Assembly: GCF_029379315.1 (NCBI RefSeq)
Contig: NZ_JAQYWQ010000033.1
Coordinates: 1-58,253, forward strand
Reading direction: 5' to 3'
DNA: 58,253 nucleotides
DNA from: Nostoc sp. S13
GTDB taxonomy: Bacteria > Cyanobacteriota > Cyanobacteriia > Cyanobacteriales > Nostocaceae
Under the pieces are notes generated by a model. It ran no database searches and had not been told where the DNA came from. It saw nothing but the letters and a program-made list of their open reading frames with translations. Made by a program: the position numbers and the translations under genes. Positions 28,404-39,446 of this stretch are shown in pieces; positions within the stretch are counted from its first letter, which is position 1; every line of letters starts with the position of its first letter.

Positions 28404-29177
28404 AATTTGCTAGGTACTTTTGAAAACTATCACCCAAGCTATAAACTAACTAATTATTTAGAAATCTAAAAAAAACATGACTTTATTTTTGAAAAAAAAT
28501 GGTAGTATATATATTGGCTTCTTATCTTTTTTAGACATAAATAACCATTTAGGTGCTAAGTCCACTGCAACCAAGTGTTTTAACTGGCACTAATTCCAAT
28601 CACACTATACACGGTAGCCTTGGTTATCAAAACTGGATTAAGATATTCAATCCTGACTGAAGCAGCAACAATAGCAACTTTCAGTCAGGTCTAGTTAATA
28701 GTAAATGTGTGGCAACTGGTAAGCAGCCAAAGTTTAGACAACAACAAAAATATTTGGGAATTGTCAAATGGGTATATATTGTAATACGCTGATTTTAATG
28801 CTGGATCAGGATGACTTTGGCTTTAAAACATAGTAAAACTTCAGTTTTAATTTTGTTTCAGGTGAGCCGAAATAGGCTCTAGGAGTAGCTAGCGTGCATC
28901 TGGAAAGAGGGGATTGAGAAAATATTTAGCTTCACAATATAAAAAAGAAACTGTCACGGCAAAAATGATGTCTTGGCGGCGGTAACTTGTCTAACACCGC
29001 ATAAATACATAAAAAGTACGCAACTATTTTAACAAGGGTGAACTAATAAAGTAGAACCGAAGTTAAAATTTTTTTTCCCTAAATTTTGGTGCTTATATAT
29101 TTCTCCATCGCTGAATTGAAAAATTTTTTCCGATAAGTAGTGGCAAAATTGGTAACTTAATACTTCAGGAACAGGGT
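28404..29177. other. Divergent promoter region upstream of glutamate synthase
   Basis: 774 bases with no gene. I looked for an NtcA site (GTA-N8-TAC) and found only a GTA-N10-TAC arrangement (GTATATATTGTAATAC), which has the wrong spacing. I also looked for a glnA-type glutamine riboswitch and saw no match. The sequence is AT-rich with TATATA runs. The promoters of both flanking genes must lie here. Confidence 0.45.
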
Positions 29178-32100
29178 ATGAATAATAAACCGATGAATCA
29201 AGACCAGAAAATCACAGCAAAGATCAACTCAACAGATACTTATCAGGGGCAAAAGTGGTTAGTAGAGGAACGAGATGCCTGTGGTGTCGGTTTTATTGCT
29301 CATCGCCAGAATCATACCAGCCATGAAATTGTCGAAAAAGCCTTAGCTGCTTTAACCTGTTTAGAACACCGGGGAGGTTGTAGCGCTGATCAAGACTCTG
29401 GTGATGGTGCTGGAGTATTGACAGCTATCCCTTGGGAGTTGTTCCAACAAGACTTTGCCCAAAGAGGGAAGGAATTTTCATCCACCAATAATATAGCTGT
29501 GGGGATGATCTTTTTACCACAAGACCAAGAAGCAGCACAAAAAGCCAGGACGACAGTTGAGCAAGTCGCTGCCGAAGAAAAATTTATTGTACTGGGTTGG
29601 CGAGTAGTGCCAGTGCAACCTTATTTACTGGGGGTACAAGCAAAAGAAAATCAACCCCAAATTGAACAAGTTTTGTTAGCTTCTGTTGACAAAAGTGGCG
29701 ATGAATTAGAACGGCAGTTATATATTACTCGCCGCCGAATTAGTAAAGTTGCAACCAACATCTCAGAAGAATTTTATATCTGCTCTTTGTCAAATCGCAC
29801 AATTGTCTACAAAGGCATGGTGCGTTCCGCCGTCTTGGGCAACTTTTATGACGATTTAAAAAATCCAGCTTACAAAAGCGCCTTTGCTGTCTATCACCGC
29901 CGCTTTAGTACCAACACGATGCCAAAATGGCCCCTAGCTCAACCGATGCGGCTTTTGGGTCACAACGGCGAAATCAATACCTTGTTGGGTAACATCAACT
30001 GGATGATGGCACGAGAAGCTAGTCTGAATCATTCTGTATGGGGCGATCGCATCCAGGAACTCAAGCCATTAGTTCATATTGATAACAGCGACTCAGCTAC
30101 CCTAGACAACGTACTAGAATTGTTGGTGTCTTCTGGACGCAGCCCCTTGGAAGCTTTAATGATTATGGTTCCAGAGGCTTACCAAAATCAGCCTTCTTTA
30201 CGTGACTCTCCAGAAATTATTGATTTCTATGAATATTACAGTGGTCTGCAAGAAGCGTGGGACGGGCCGGCACTTTTAGTATTCAGCGATGGCAAAAAAG
30301 TTGGTGCAACGCTAGATCGTAATGGCTTAAGACCAGCTCGCTATGTGATTACCAAAGATGACTACATTGTTGTAGCTTCTGAAGCAGGTGTAGTGGACTT
30401 TCCAGAAGCCAATATTGTCGAGAAAGGTAGACTCGGCCCAGGGCAAATGATTGCTGTGGATTTAGTAAACCATGAAGTGCTGAAGAATTGGGAGATTAAG
30501 CAGCGCATCGCCAAACAGCACCCTTATGGTGAATGGCTGCAACAGTACCGTCAAGAACTCAAACAAATTATCAGTAGTCAGTCCTCAGATGTTAATGGAA
30601 ATGGACATCTGGTTGCTGAAAATGGTAACGGGCATAGTACACCTGACAAAGTTGACAAGCAAACCTTGCTTCAGTTTCAAACTGCCTTTGGCTACACCAC
30701 AGAAGATGTAGAAATGGTGATTCATCCAATGGCGATCACCGGTTCAGAGCCGACTTTCTGCATGGGTGATGATATTCCTTTACCAGTGCTGTCACAAAAG
30801 CCCCACCTGCTTTATGACTATTTCAAACAGCGCTTTGCTCAAGTGACAAATCCAGCGATCGATCCCCTGCGGGAAAAGCTAGTCATGTCTCTGAAAGTGG
30901 AACTGGGTGAGCGGGGTAACTTATTGGAACCCAAGCCAGAATATGCGCGGAGATTGAAACTCGAATCGCCACTATTGACAGAGCCAGAGTTGGAGGCAAT
31001 TAAGCTGTCAGGATTTGCCACAGCCGAGTTGTCAACCCTATTTGCGATCGCCTCTGGCCCTGAAGGATTGAAAGCCGCAGTCCAATCTTTACAAGCACAA
31101 GCAGCTGAATCAGTCCGGGCAGGTGCAAAGATTTTAATATTAAGCGATGTCTACGACGGGCGACGCCAACGGGTCAATGACGGTATCAGTACAGAATCTA
31201 CCTACATTCCTCCCCTATTAGCAGTAGGTGCCGTACATCATCACCTGATTCGTGAAGGGTTGCGAATGAAAACATCCCTGATTATCAATACTGCCCAATG
31301 CTGGAGTACTCATCACTTTGCTTGTCTCATTGGCTACGGTGCTGGTGCAGTTTGCCCGTATATGGCTTTGGACACGGTGCGTAATTGGTGGTCTGATGCC
31401 AAAACCCAAAAGTTAATGGCTGTGGAGAAAATTCCAGCCCTTACCCTAGAGCAAGCTTTAGGAAACTACCGCAAAGCAGTAGAGTCAGGTTTGCTAAAAA
31501 TTCTCTCCAAGATGGGAATTTCTCTGCTCTCCAGTTATCAAGCAGCCCAAATCTTTGAAGCTATTGGCATCGGTGGAGATTTAATTGAACTCGGATTTCG
31601 TGGTACGACTTCCCGCATCGGTGGTTTGAGCGTCAGCGAACTTGCTGATGAAGTGCTTTCTTTTCATAGCAAGGCTTTCCCAGAACTGACGACCAATAAG
31701 TTAGAAAACCTGGGTTTTGTGCAGTATCGTCCTGGCGGCGAGTACCACATGAATAGCCCCGAAATGGTCAAGGCGCTGCATAAGGCTCTAGATGGTAAAA
31801 ACTACGACCACTACGAAGTTTACAAAAAGCACCTCCAAGGCAGACCAGTAACAGCCTTGCGTGATTTGCTGGACTTCCAAGGCGATGGCATCCCAGTTCC
31901 GATAGAAGAAGTTGAGTCGGTATCTGAGATTGTCAAACGCTTTTGCACTGGTGGCATGTCTTTAGGCGCTTTGTCAAGAGAAGCCCATGAAACTTTAGCG
32001 ATCGCCATGAACCGTATTGGCGGTAAATCAAATTCTGGAGAAGGCGGCGAAGACCCAGTGCGCTATGTAGTCCTAGATGATGTGGACGAATCTGGTCACT

Positions 32101-33893
32101 CGCCAACCCTACCTCATTTAAAAGGATTGCGGAATGGTGATAAAGCCTATAGTGCCATTAAGCAAGTTGCATCGGGACGCTTTGGGGTCACGCCAGAGTA
32201 CCTAGTCAACGCCAAACAAATTGAAATCAAAATTGCCCAAGGTGCCAAGCCTGGAGAAGGTGGACAACTGCCAGGGCCGAAGGTGAGCCAATACATTGCG
32301 ATGCTAAGGCGCTCGAAGCCGGGTGTCACACTGATTTCGCCGCCACCGCACCACGATATCTATTCCATTGAAGACCTAGCACAACTGATTTTTGATCTGC
32401 ACCAAATTAACCCCAAAGCAAAGGTATCGGTGAAGCTAGTTGCAGAAGTTGGCATTGGCACGATCGCTGCTGGTGTGGCTAAGGCAAACGCTGATATCAT
32501 CCAGATTTCTGGTCATGATGGTGGTACAGGTGCATCACCACTAAGTTCGATTAAACACGCTGGCTCCCCGTGGGAACTGGGTTTAAGTGAAGTGCATCGC
32601 GTCTTGATGGAAAATAGTCTGCGCGATCGCGTGATTTTGCGCGTAGATGGCGGACTCAAGAGTGGCTGGGATGTGGTAATAGGTGCATTGATGGGCGGTG
32701 AAGAATTCGGTTTCGGCTCCATCGCCATGATTGCTGAAGGCTGTATCATGGCGCGAGTTTGCCACATGAACACCTGCCCTGTAGGTGTTACTACTCAGAA
32801 AGAAGAACTCCGCAAGCGGTTTACAGGAATACCGGAACAGGTTGTCAACTTCTTCTACTTCATCGCCGAAGAAGTGCGTAGTTTGTTAGCACGGCTTGGC
32901 TACCGTTCTTTGTCAGAAATCATTGGACGTGCAGATTTGTTGAAACTGCGCCCAGAAGCAAAACTCACCAAAACGCGATCGCTGAATCTGAACTGTTTAC
33001 TTCAGTTACCAGATACCAGAGAAAATCGTAGCTGGTTGGTGCATGAAGAAGTCCACAGCAACGGCGTGGTTTTGGATGACAAGTTGCTTGCCGATCCCGA
33101 CATTCAAGCTGCCATTCGCAACCAATCGACTGTCACCAAGACTTACCCTATTGTCAATACTGACAGAACAGTAGGTACAAGATTAGCGGGAGCGATCGCT
33201 TCTCAATACGGTGACAGTCGCTTTGAAGGACAAATTAATCTCAACTTCACAGGTAGTGTTGGGCAAAGCTTTGGTGCATTCAACCTTCCTGGCATAATTT
33301 TGAGCCTAGAAGGAGAAGCAAACGACTACGTAGGTAAAGGGATGCATGGTGGTGAAATCATCATCAAACCTCCAGCTGATGCTAGCTATAACGCAGCCCA
33401 AAACGTGATAGTTGGTAATACGTGCCTTTATGGTGCTACTGGGGGCATCTTATTTGCCAACGGTTTAGCAGGAGAACGCTTTGCTGTGAGAAATTCCAAA
33501 GGCATAGCAGTGATTGAAGGTGCTGGAGATCACTGCTGCGAATATATGACTGGTGGTGTAATTGTCGTCCTCGGCAAGGTAGGACGTAACGTAGCTGCTG
33601 GAATGACTGGTGGACTGGCATACTTCTTGGATGAAGATGACTCATTTCGTGAGTTAGTCAACCCGGAAATTGTCAAAATACAGCGGGTGATTACAGAAGT
33701 TGGCGCAAAGCAGCTGCAAGAGTTAATCAAAACTCATGCGGAACGCACCGGTTCACCAAAGGCAAAGAAAATTCTGCAAAACTGGCAAGAATTTTTGCCG
33801 AAATTCTGGCAATTAGTTCCGCCTTCTGAAGCTGATAGTCCAGAAGCTGATCCTGAAAAAACAACTGAGTTCAGTTTAGTAACTAGTCATTAG
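29178..33893 (+). CDS. glsF: Ferredoxin-dependent glutamate synthase (large subunit)
   Basis: The 1571-residue enzyme makes two glutamates from glutamine and 2-oxoglutarate with reduced ferredoxin. Cys35 ([12 protein letters not shown]) becomes the N-terminal nucleophile of the class II amidotransferase after removal of a 34-residue propeptide. The FMN-binding synthase domain follows ([31 protein letters not shown]). Cys1189, Cys1195 and Cys1200 ([15 protein letters not shown]) bind the 3Fe-4S cluster. The C-terminal beta-helix is GXGXG-type ([23 protein letters not shown]). There is no small subunit nearby, as expected for the ferredoxin type. The last residues TSH and the stop lie in a GTCATTA repeat unit. 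Confidence 0.96.
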   Translation: MNNKPMNQDQKITAKINSTDTYQGQKWLVEERDACGVGFIAHRQNHTSHEIVEKALAALTCLEHRGGCSADQDSGDGAGVLTAIPWELFQQDFAQRGKEFSSTNNIAVGMIFLPQDQEAAQKARTTVEQVAAEEKFIVLGWRVVPVQPYLLGVQAKENQPQIEQVLLASVDKSGDELERQLYITRRRISKVATNISEEFYICSLSNRTIVYKGMVRSAVLGNFYDDLKNPAYKSAFAVYHRRFSTNTMPKWPLAQPMRLLGHNGEINTLLGNINWMMAREASLNHSVWGDRIQELKPLVHIDNSDSATLDNVLELLVSSGRSPLEALMIMVPEAYQNQPSLRDSPEIIDFYEYYSGLQEAWDGPALLVFSDGKKVGATLDRNGLRPARYVITKDDYIVVASEAGVVDFPEANIVEKGRLGPGQMIAVDLVNHEVLKNWEIKQRIAKQHPYGEWLQQYRQELKQIISSQSSDVNGNGHLVAENGNGHSTPDKVDKQTLLQFQTAFGYTTEDVEMVIHPMAITGSEPTFCMGDDIPLPVLSQKPHLLYDYFKQRFAQVTNPAIDPLREKLVMSLKVELGERGNLLEPKPEYARRLKLESPLLTEPELEAIKLSGFATAELSTLFAIASGPEGLKAAVQSLQAQAAESVRAGAKILILSDVYDGRRQRVNDGISTESTYIPPLLAVGAVHHHLIREGLRMKTSLIINTAQCWSTHHFACLIGYGAGAVCPYMALDTVRNWWSDAKTQKLMAVEKIPALTLEQALGNYRKAVESGLLKILSKMGISLLSSYQAAQIFEAIGIGGDLIELGFRGTTSRIGGLSVSELADEVLSFHSKAFPELTTNKLENLGFVQYRPGGEYHMNSPEMVKALHKALDGKNYDHYEVYKKHLQGRPVTALRDLLDFQGDGIPVPIEEVESVSEIVKRFCTGGMSLGALSREAHETLAIAMNRIGGKSNSGEGGEDPVRYVVLDDVDESGHSPTLPHLKGLRNGDKAYSAIKQVASGRFGVTPEYLVNAKQIEIKIAQGAKPGEGGQLPGPKVSQYIAMLRRSKPGVTLISPPPHHDIYSIEDLAQLIFDLHQINPKAKVSVKLVAEVGIGTIAAGVAKANADIIQISGHDGGTGASPLSSIKHAGSPWELGLSEVHRVLMENSLRDRVILRVDGGLKSGWDVVIGALMGGEEFGFGSIAMIAEGCIMARVCHMNTCPVGVTTQKEELRKRFTGIPEQVVNFFYFIAEEVRSLLARLGYRSLSEIIGRADLLKLRPEAKLTKTRSLNLNCLLQLPDTRENRSWLVHEEVHSNGVVLDDKLLADPDIQAAIRNQSTVTKTYPIVNTDRTVGTRLAGAIASQYGDSRFEGQINLNFTGSVGQSFGAFNLPGIILSLEGEANDYVGKGMHGGEIIIKPPADASYNAAQNVIVGNTCLYGATGGILFANGLAGERFAVRNSKGIAVIEGAGDHCCEYMTGGVIVVLGKVGRNVAAGMTGGLAYFLDEDDSFRELVNPEIVKIQRVITEVGAKQLQELIKTHAERTGSPKAKKILQNWQEFLPKFWQLVPPSEADSPEADPEKTTEFSLVTSH

Positions 33894-33954
33894 ACATAAT
33901 CAGATGAGGTACATCATAGTCCCCTGCTCGCTTGCGGGGAGGCAGGGTGGTTTC

Positions 33955-33992
33955 ATCCGAAGAAAGAAAAATCTCGGATTCTTATTTTTCCG
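33955..33992 (+). terminator. Possible terminator after glutamate synthase
   Basis: ATCCGA pairs with TCGGAT over a 13-base loop, followed by TCTTATTTTTCCG. The stem is only six base pairs, so strength is uncertain, but position (60 bases past the stop) and T-run fit. Confidence 0.4.
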
Positions 33993-34051
33993 TTTAATGC
34001 CTAAGCTAAAAATCTTTTAATTTGCATCCTCAAAAAAATGAATCTCTTGTG

Positions 34052-34072
34052 GGGTGGGCATCTTGCCCACCC
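34052..34072. repeat. Perfect hairpin GGGTGGGCA/TGCCCACCC
   Basis: A 9-bp perfect stem with a 3-base loop (GGGTGGGCATCTTGCCCACC plus one C). Short perfect hairpins of this sequence are common in gaps of related genomes. It may also help end glutamate synthase transcripts. Confidence 0.6.
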
Positions 34073-34080
34073 TAGTTGTG

Positions 34081-34148
34081 CAAATTAAATGCGCGACATG
34101 CTTACTACAAAATTGCAAATTAAATGCGCAACAGCTTACTACAAAATA
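34081..34148. repeat. Tandem direct duplication of about 34 bp
   Basis: Two adjacent copies share CAAATTAAATGCGC and then GCTTACTACAAAAT, differing at a few central bases. No coding potential. A local tandem duplication. Confidence 0.7.
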
Positions 34149-34272
34149 GTCAAATGAAAACGAAAGTTTAAGGCTTAGATTTTTTTTGTGTCGAGAATGA
34201 AACAACCCTGCTCCTCGCTTGCTCTTAGAGGGTTGGGAGTGGGGTTTTTCTACCTCATTCAACCGATAACCG

Positions 34273-34587
34273 CTATATTGACCTATTGTTGTGCTTGATA
34301 ATTTTAATTAAAAACACTCCTGTAATAGCTCCCCTGAGCATCCCAAATAATAATCTAAAAACGAATAGTTCTACAACAAAAATGATAGAAAAAGGTTCAA
34401 TTATAGTTCATAAATTTATGAATGCCAGCGAAAGAAATACCTTTCTCATCATAAATATAGCTATACTTGCACCTATTGCACCGAATATGCTCGATATACT
34501 TAAAAAGAAGAATCCAGGGAAATTTTGATGATGATAAATAATTGCTTTAAGTATTTCATTTAAGTTATAGCTAAACAATTTAATCAT
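34273..34587 (-). pseudogene. Possible small membrane protein gene with in-frame TGA
   Basis: From ATG at 34587 the minus strand reads 59 residues (MIKLFSYNLNEILKAIIYHH, FPGFFFLSISSIFGAIGA, SIAIFMMRKVFLSLAF) to a TGA at 34408-34410. It then continues 44 residues (TIIEPFSIIFVVELFVFRLL, FGMLRGAITGVFLIKI) to TAG. The hydrophobic helices spaced by charged residues look like one three-helix membrane protein interrupted by a single nonsense codon. I know no family for it. In AT-rich DNA a chance hydrophobic frame is a real alternative. Confidence 0.35.
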
Positions 34588-34687
34588 AAATCGCTCGGCT
34601 ATGACAGTTAGTAAATCCTAACTCCAAAAAATATAATTTTATTTTTTAGCCAATTACTATTGACCAATTACCCATAATTAATAATTA

Positions 34688-35596
34688 TTATTTTTTGGGA
34701 GCGAGCAACTTTTGATCTGTATCTTCTATTTCTAAAAGTTCTGGAATAGTAACAAAGCGATAGCCTTGCTTTCTAAAATTGCTAATAATTTCTGGTAAAG
34801 CTTGTATAGTTCTAGAACGGTTCCCACCACCATCATGCATAAGCACAATCCCACCAGGTTTTGAATCTTTAATCACGTTATTTATCAACTTTGGTACAGC
34901 AGGCAACTTGTAGTCTGTGGAATCAGCCGACCACATCACCACAGTATATTTTTGTCCTTTAGCATAAGCAGCTAATCCATTATGCAGGATGCCCCCAGGG
35001 GGTCGGAACAGATTTGTTTTAGCACCTGTAACTTGATAAATTAGGTCTTCTGTGCGATCAATTTCAAAAGCTGCTGCTTGTGGATTAAAAAAGTGGTACC
35101 AGTGATGCCAAGTATGATTGCCAATGACGTGACCTTGAGCGACAATCTGCTTTCCTAACTCTGGATAATTTTTGAGGTTCTGCCCGACGACAAAAAACGT
35201 CCCTTTGATATTATTTGATTTCAGAATATCTAGCACTTGCTCTGTAGTCTGAGGCCAAGGACCATCATCAAACGTGAGAGCGATCACTTTCTCACCTTGA
35301 GTCAGTTTTGCAGAATTAATTATTGCCCCTTGAAAACGTGATGCTACAGCGTAGGATAGTCCTTTTGCTTGTGCTTCTTGCTGCCAACTTGTAAGCATCG
35401 CTGCCTTTAATTTCTCAATGCGCTGCTGAGTTCCTACGTTTGCAGCTACAACCTTGACATTTATACTTTGTCTATTCTGAGCCTCTGAAGCATTTGGTCT
35501 TAGAAGCATCATGAAAGCAAGGCTAAAAACACCACATAAGGCAAGCAACGCAATTAATATTCCTTCTGGCCACAGAAATGACTTATTGTTTTCCAC
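34688..35596 (-). CDS. Polysaccharide deacetylase (NodB-homology) protein
   Basis: The 302-residue protein has an N-terminal membrane anchor (ILIALLALCGVFSLAFMMLL) and an exported NodB domain from about residue 100. The motifs are ALTFDDGPWPQTTEQVLDIL (catalytic Asp pair), GNHTWHHWYHF (metal His pair), FRPPGG, MWSADSTDY and IVLMHDGGGNRSRTIQAL. It removes N-acetyl groups from peptidoglycan or exopolysaccharide. All catalytic residues are present. A helical stalk with QQRIEKLKAAMLTSWQQEAQ separates anchor and domain. It is a single gene with a long upstream gap. Confidence 0.93.
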   Translation of the reverse strand: MENNKSFLWPEGILIALLALCGVFSLAFMMLLRPNASEAQNRQSINVKVVAANVGTQQRIEKLKAAMLTSWQQEAQAKGLSYAVASRFQGAIINSAKLTQGEKVIALTFDDGPWPQTTEQVLDILKSNNIKGTFFVVGQNLKNYPELGKQIVAQGHVIGNHTWHHWYHFFNPQAAAFEIDRTEDLIYQVTGAKTNLFRPPGGILHNGLAAYAKGQKYTVVMWSADSTDYKLPAVPKLINNVIKDSKPGGIVLMHDGGGNRSRTIQALPEIISNFRKQGYRFVTIPELLEIEDTDQKLLAPKK

Positions 35597-37160
35597 CTCA
35601 TAGCTCCTTCAAAGATCGAACCATCAACCACGCTTATGCCGGTACGTTATAGCACATTTTTTTAGATATTTAGATACAGTTGCTTTCTGGGAATCCCGAA
35701 AATTGGAATTGAGACTAACAGAAATTCACAATCGAGAAGACAGACTATACGGCTTTAACTGAAATCTAGATGCACTAGATTTGGACGAACCCTTATACAA
35801 TACTTGGTACTGTATAATGTCAACCCACTCAGAAAAGGCAAGGTCTACACTTCCATATTCTTGCCGCTAGCTGTAAGAAGAAGCACAATCAGATAATTAA
35901 CCACACCCCAAAATCCTCTTAATAGCAGTTCCGAATTAGTTACTGTCTTTGACTTGACCGCTAAGGCAGCATTATCCTTTCAAGTTTTATAGCTTTGCAA
36001 ATAAGATGAGCTAAACTGTCGCGCCTACAATTTACACTTTTCACGGGTAGAAGTTTTTATAGGAAGACTTTCTGACAGGAAAGTTGTGTAATTAACAGCT
36101 AAGTGAATTATTTAATTAACATACAAAACTACTTACAAGGGGCGGAGTATTTTTCAAACAAGAGTCTAATAAACTATTAGTTCTATTCTTGATAAGATAT
36201 ATCTTACCGCCTGCTGCCATTGCTTCCTTTTTAAGAAAAAGTTAAATTTTTAACTGACAGAATGTTGCCTTATACTTTCTTTGAAATAGAGAGACGAAAA
36301 TTGATTCAATATAGTTTCTCATTGCCAACGGGCACTTATTCGTTAATCTAGATACTTTTGACTCATTCAGCAAAAATAATTTTGTCAGCAGTTTAACTCT
36401 ATTTTTGATGCTGATACTTTAGCCGTCAATGTTTTTCTCGATAGTTAAGGAGATTGATATATTATTATTAATAGTACAATTTAATATGCACTGTCACCGT
36501 ATAATTACGGAAGTTAATCGCATTTATCTAGGCAACTTTTTAAAATTGTAATAGTATAGCATATATCTATTGAAGCATTAAATCTACATTTAAATGAAGT
36601 ATTTTTGATTAATTACACTTGATTAAGCTAATTTGAGGTATTTAAAATTATCTTGAAGTTGAGATGAATTTTCTGTAATATCACTTAATAATATATACCA
36701 AAATATATTTTCTTCCAACTGAGCCTCCAACAAGACTGCCTTCTGCCTTTTTTCGGTAAAGTGAAGCAGACATTGTCAGACATTCGGTAAACTGTTTTGC
36801 CACTCAACGACCAATTTTCTGCTTAAAGGAAAACTGACTAGCTGTATCGCCTACCACTCGCTAAGTGTTTTTTTAGCAGGAAGAAGCAAAACTGTAAATC
36901 ATCTCATAACTTGCCTTATAATTGCAGCAATTAGAATTAAATTTTTTTTAGTTATCTAGTAATCTTAATCATCAGCTTATATTGCCTTAGACAGGTCATA
37001 GTTTATTTACAGTATTTTTGCTTATCTTTGCTAGATGCAATAACTGTATTATTTAATATCTGTATGGATTCGTGCAGAACCAAGCTTGCCTATCAGTATA
37101 CCTTTTGAGTCAAAATAATCAAGGTATTTGTCCCACTTCTCAAACTGGCTAGAAACTTTT
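35597..37160. other. Long AT-rich gap with no recognisable gene
   Basis: This is the largest empty stretch in the window (about 1.56 kb). No frame longer than a few dozen codons resembles a protein on either strand, and no tRNA or repeat of the families seen elsewhere was found. It is not GC-rich and contains no heptamer arrays, so it has been spared the repeats that fill other gaps. It may contain a small RNA or long leaders for lepB and the deacetylase; I see no direct evidence. Confidence 0.4.
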
Positions 37161-37733
37161 ATGATTCCTCACGAAAGTGATGCAAAAGAAGAGCGTGCGT
37201 CGTTAAAAGTATGGCGTAGTTGGCAAGAAAATCTGATTTTAATTGCGATCGCACTGTGTTTGGCATTCGTGATCCGGACTTTTATCGCCGAACCCCGCTA
37301 TATACCTTCTGACTCGATGTTGCCCACCTTACATACAGGCGATCGCTTGGTAGTTGAAAAAATCTCTTACCATTTTCATCCTCCTATAACTGGGGATATT
37401 ATTGTTTTTCAGCCACCTGCAGAACTACAACGTCGAGGATATCCCAAAGACCAAGCCTTCATCAAGCGAGTTATTGGCAAGTCTGGTGAGGTAATTAGTG
37501 TTGCTTCTGGCAAAGTCTACCTCAATGGTCAACCCTTGGTAGAAGACTACATTGCTGAACCCCCAAATCAGCCATATCGACCAGTGAAAGTTCCAGAAGA
37601 CGAATTTTTTGTCATGGGGGATAACCGTAACGATAGTAATGACTCTCGCTATTGGGGCTTTTTACCCAGAAAAAATATCATCGGTCGGGCAACATTTCGC
37701 TTTTGGCCTCTCGACCGCATTGGGTTTATTTAA
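37161..37733 (+). CDS. lepB: Signal peptidase I
   Basis: The enzyme cleaves signal peptides from exported proteins at the periplasmic or lumenal membrane face. After one membrane helix (NLILIAIALCLAFVIRTFI) come the catalytic serine (YIPSDSMLPTL), the lysine base (AFIKRVIGKSG) and the GDNRNDSNDSRYWGF box. I choose the ATG (MIPHESDAKEE, 190 residues); the frame is open to a TTG 33 bases earlier, but that extension has no family support. Cyanobacteria usually have two LepB proteins, and this short form resembles the general one. It is a single gene. Confidence 0.93.
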   Translation: MIPHESDAKEERASLKVWRSWQENLILIAIALCLAFVIRTFIAEPRYIPSDSMLPTLHTGDRLVVEKISYHFHPPITGDIIVFQPPAELQRRGYPKDQAFIKRVIGKSGEVISVASGKVYLNGQPLVEDYIAEPPNQPYRPVKVPEDEFFVMGDNRNDSNDSRYWGFLPRKNIIGRATFRFWPLDRIGFI

Positions 37734-37734
37734 A

Positions 37735-37792
37735 TAGTTAGGAGTTAGGAGTACAGACGCGATTAATCGCGTCTGTACAGGAGTTAGCAGTT
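37735..37792. repeat. Palindrome GTACAGACGCGATTAATCGC... nested in heptamer repeats
   Basis: A 28-bp perfect palindrome (37751-37778) starts GTACAGACGCGATTAATCGC. It is embedded in GTTAGGA-type heptamers on both sides, as if inserted into them. The same core sits inside the radical SAM gene at 11850. It may also act as a terminator for lepB and the convergent HhH gene. Confidence 0.85.
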
Positions 37793-37816
37793 ATTTTAAA
37801 ACTTCTAACTTTTAAC

Positions 37817-38350
37817 TTAAAACCTTAAATAATACATTATCTGGGCGATCGCATCACCAGATAACTCTAACCGTCGCTGGAAATCAGCTAGGTTACGATA
37901 AGGCCCGGCTGATTGCCGATTTTGCACTACTGCTTGCGCTAGAGATAAATCTATAAATGGAATTTGTGCTAATTTTTCAACGGTTGCAGTGTTCGGGTTG
38001 ACTAAATGGGTAGGATTTTCTAAAGATTCGTGGTCGTAGTAAATAAAATTCAGCAGAGGCTTTAATGGCTCCAGACGCGGCGCTGGCATACCCAAAGCCG
38101 CAGCGATATCTTCAATACAGTAAAATTTAACACCCGAACGTGAAAGTTCTACAAGCGATCGCGCTTGGTGAATTGACAAACCTGGTAGGCGTAACCAATC
38201 ATCTACAGTCGCTTGATTAGCATCAATGCGAATACCTAATTTTGCCGCTATCTGAATTTCTTCCCCAGATTGTAGGCGATAGTAGGGATCGTTGAGGAGC
38301 TTGGCACGGAGTTTTTGCAGCCTGGGGTTCAAAGGTAGCCAGTTATTCAT
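37817..38350 (-). CDS. ComEA-like helix-hairpin-helix protein
   Basis: The 177-residue protein carries two helix-hairpin-helix DNA-binding units: IDANQATVDDWLRLPGLSIH and, at the C-terminus, VNPNTATVEKLAQIPFIDLS with NLADFQRRLELSG. No signal peptide is obvious, so unlike classic ComEA it may be cytosolic; a role in competence or DNA repair is inference. It lies 14 bases downstream of the TM2-domain gene on the same strand, so the two probably form an operon. Confidence 0.85.
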   Translation of the reverse strand: MNNWLPLNPRLQKLRAKLLNDPYYRLQSGEEIQIAAKLGIRIDANQATVDDWLRLPGLSIHQARSLVELSRSGVKFYCIEDIAAALGMPAPRLEPLKPLLNFIYYDHESLENPTHLVNPNTATVEKLAQIPFIDLSLAQAVVQNRQSAGPYRNLADFQRRLELSGDAIAQIMYYLRF

Positions 38351-38364
38351 GATTGTTGCTTACC

Positions 38365-38739
38365 TCAAGAAATCTGGTCTAACAATTGGCGGCGCTTTTG
38401 CTCAAATTCATATTCTGAGATCAGTCCATCCTGGCGCAGAGCATCTAATTCACGCAAAGCGTCAGCGATCGCTCCTACCTGATTACTCACCCGTTGGGAG
38501 TTTCTTGGCCCTGACTTCCCTAGATTAAAATTGCGATCGAAAGCTTCTTCGTCTTGGGCTAAGTACCAAACTCCCTCAATAGCACTAGCTACCTTGGGGA
38601 TAGGCGTCCAGGAAAGCAATATATACAAAACACCCCACACCGGCTGTCCCAGATAGAATTTATGTAATCCTGAAATTGTCAGTGTGCCAGAAAAAGCTAA
38701 AACAGCGGCGACACTTCGGCTTTTGCGCTTAGTTAACAT
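38365..38739 (-). CDS. TM2-domain protein with C-terminal SHOCT-like segment
   Basis: The 124-residue protein has two hydrophobic helices of the TM2 (NINE) type with the GLHKFYLGQPVWGVLYILLS signature. It ends in a short coiled SHOCT-like motif (ALRELDALRQDGLISEYEFE) that often mediates oligomerisation. It is a membrane protein of unknown role, followed 14 bases later by the HhH gene. Confidence 0.87.
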   Translation of the reverse strand: MLTKRKSRSVAAVLAFSGTLTISGLHKFYLGQPVWGVLYILLSWTPIPKVASAIEGVWYLAQDEEAFDRNFNLGKSGPRNSQRVSNQVGAIADALRELDALRQDGLISEYEFEQKRRQLLDQIS

Positions 38740-39010
38740 ATTCCTAACAAATATACCAGTACTACAGTTCCGACAATAAGACAGCCAAAAGGCATATTAA
38801 ACAATTCAAAATTCAACCTGGTGAAAACACTAATTCTAAATCAATGGCTAAAGCTGTGAGTATTGTCGGCTTTATTAAATCGGTTTAGCGAGGTGAAACG
38901 TTCTCAAGTCAAGTGTTGAAATTTCGGTAACAAACCGTACTAAAACCGAAGCTTCGTGACTAGATTACTCCCCTAGACTAAAATAAAAATAGAAGTAAAA
39001 CTATTAAGCT

Positions 39011-39030
39011 ACTGAGTCTGGGCACTCAGT
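39011..39030 (+). promoter_or_regulatory. Hairpin just upstream of the DUF1825 start
   Basis: ACTGAGT and ACTCAGT form a perfect 7-bp stem with a 6-base loop, 14 bases before the ATG, followed by TTTAATATAAG. It could hide or expose the ribosome binding region; no shine-dalgarno-like sequence is visible between hairpin and start. Confidence 0.35.
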
Positions 39031-39044
39031 TTAATATAAGCAAT

Positions 39045-39368
39045 ATGGGATTCTTCGATTCTGAAATAGTTCAGCAAGAAGCAAAACAGCTGTTTGAGGA
39101 TTATCAAGCGCTGATCAAGCTTGGCAACGGCTACGGCAAATTTGACCGCGATGGCAAAAAGCTGTTTATTGAGCAAATGGAAACCATGATGGATCGGTAT
39201 CGCATCTTTATGAAGCGGTTCGAGCTATCAGAAGATTTCATGGCACAAATAACAGTAGAACAACTGAAAACGCAATTAGGTCAGTTCGGTGTAACCCCGC
39301 AACAAATGTTTGATCAAATGCACCTCACTTTAGAACGGATGAAAGCCGAGCTAGAAAAACAGCCCTAG
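39045..39368 (+). CDS. DUF1825 family protein
   Basis: The 107-residue soluble helical protein (MGFFDSEIVQQEAKQLFEDY, GNGYGKFDRDGKKLFIEQME, VTPQQMFDQMHLTLERMKAE) belongs to a cyanobacteria-only family. Function unknown. It is near-universal in cyanobacteria as far as I recall. The start is unambiguous. It is transcribed towards the penicillin-binding protein gene, with a repeat hairpin between. Confidence 0.88.
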   Translation: MGFFDSEIVQQEAKQLFEDYQALIKLGNGYGKFDRDGKKLFIEQMETMMDRYRIFMKRFELSEDFMAQITVEQLKTQLGQFGVTPQQMFDQMHLTLERMKAELEKQP

Positions 39369-39372
39369 TCAA

Positions 39373-39446
39373 TTTTAGATTTTGAATTTTGGATTTTGGA
39401 TTGGCAATTAATCCAAAATCCAAAATCTAAAATCTAAAATCTAAAA
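39373..39446. terminator. Bidirectional terminator-like inverted repeat
   Basis: ATTTTGGATTTTGGATT and its complement AATCCAAAATCCAAAAT form a long AT-rich stem around GGCAATTA, followed by ATCTAAA heptamers. It fills the space between two convergent genes and probably ends both transcripts. Confidence 0.65.

Noticed and set aside
28788..28803. Possible NtcA site upstream of glutamate synthase (GTATATATTGTAATAC)
   Set aside because: The half sites are ten bases apart, not eight, so it does not fit the consensus.
28838..28925. Possible glutamine riboswitch in the glutamate synthase leader
   Set aside because: The conserved glnA-motif segments were not found; only a local GCCGAAATAGGC hairpin-like string is present.
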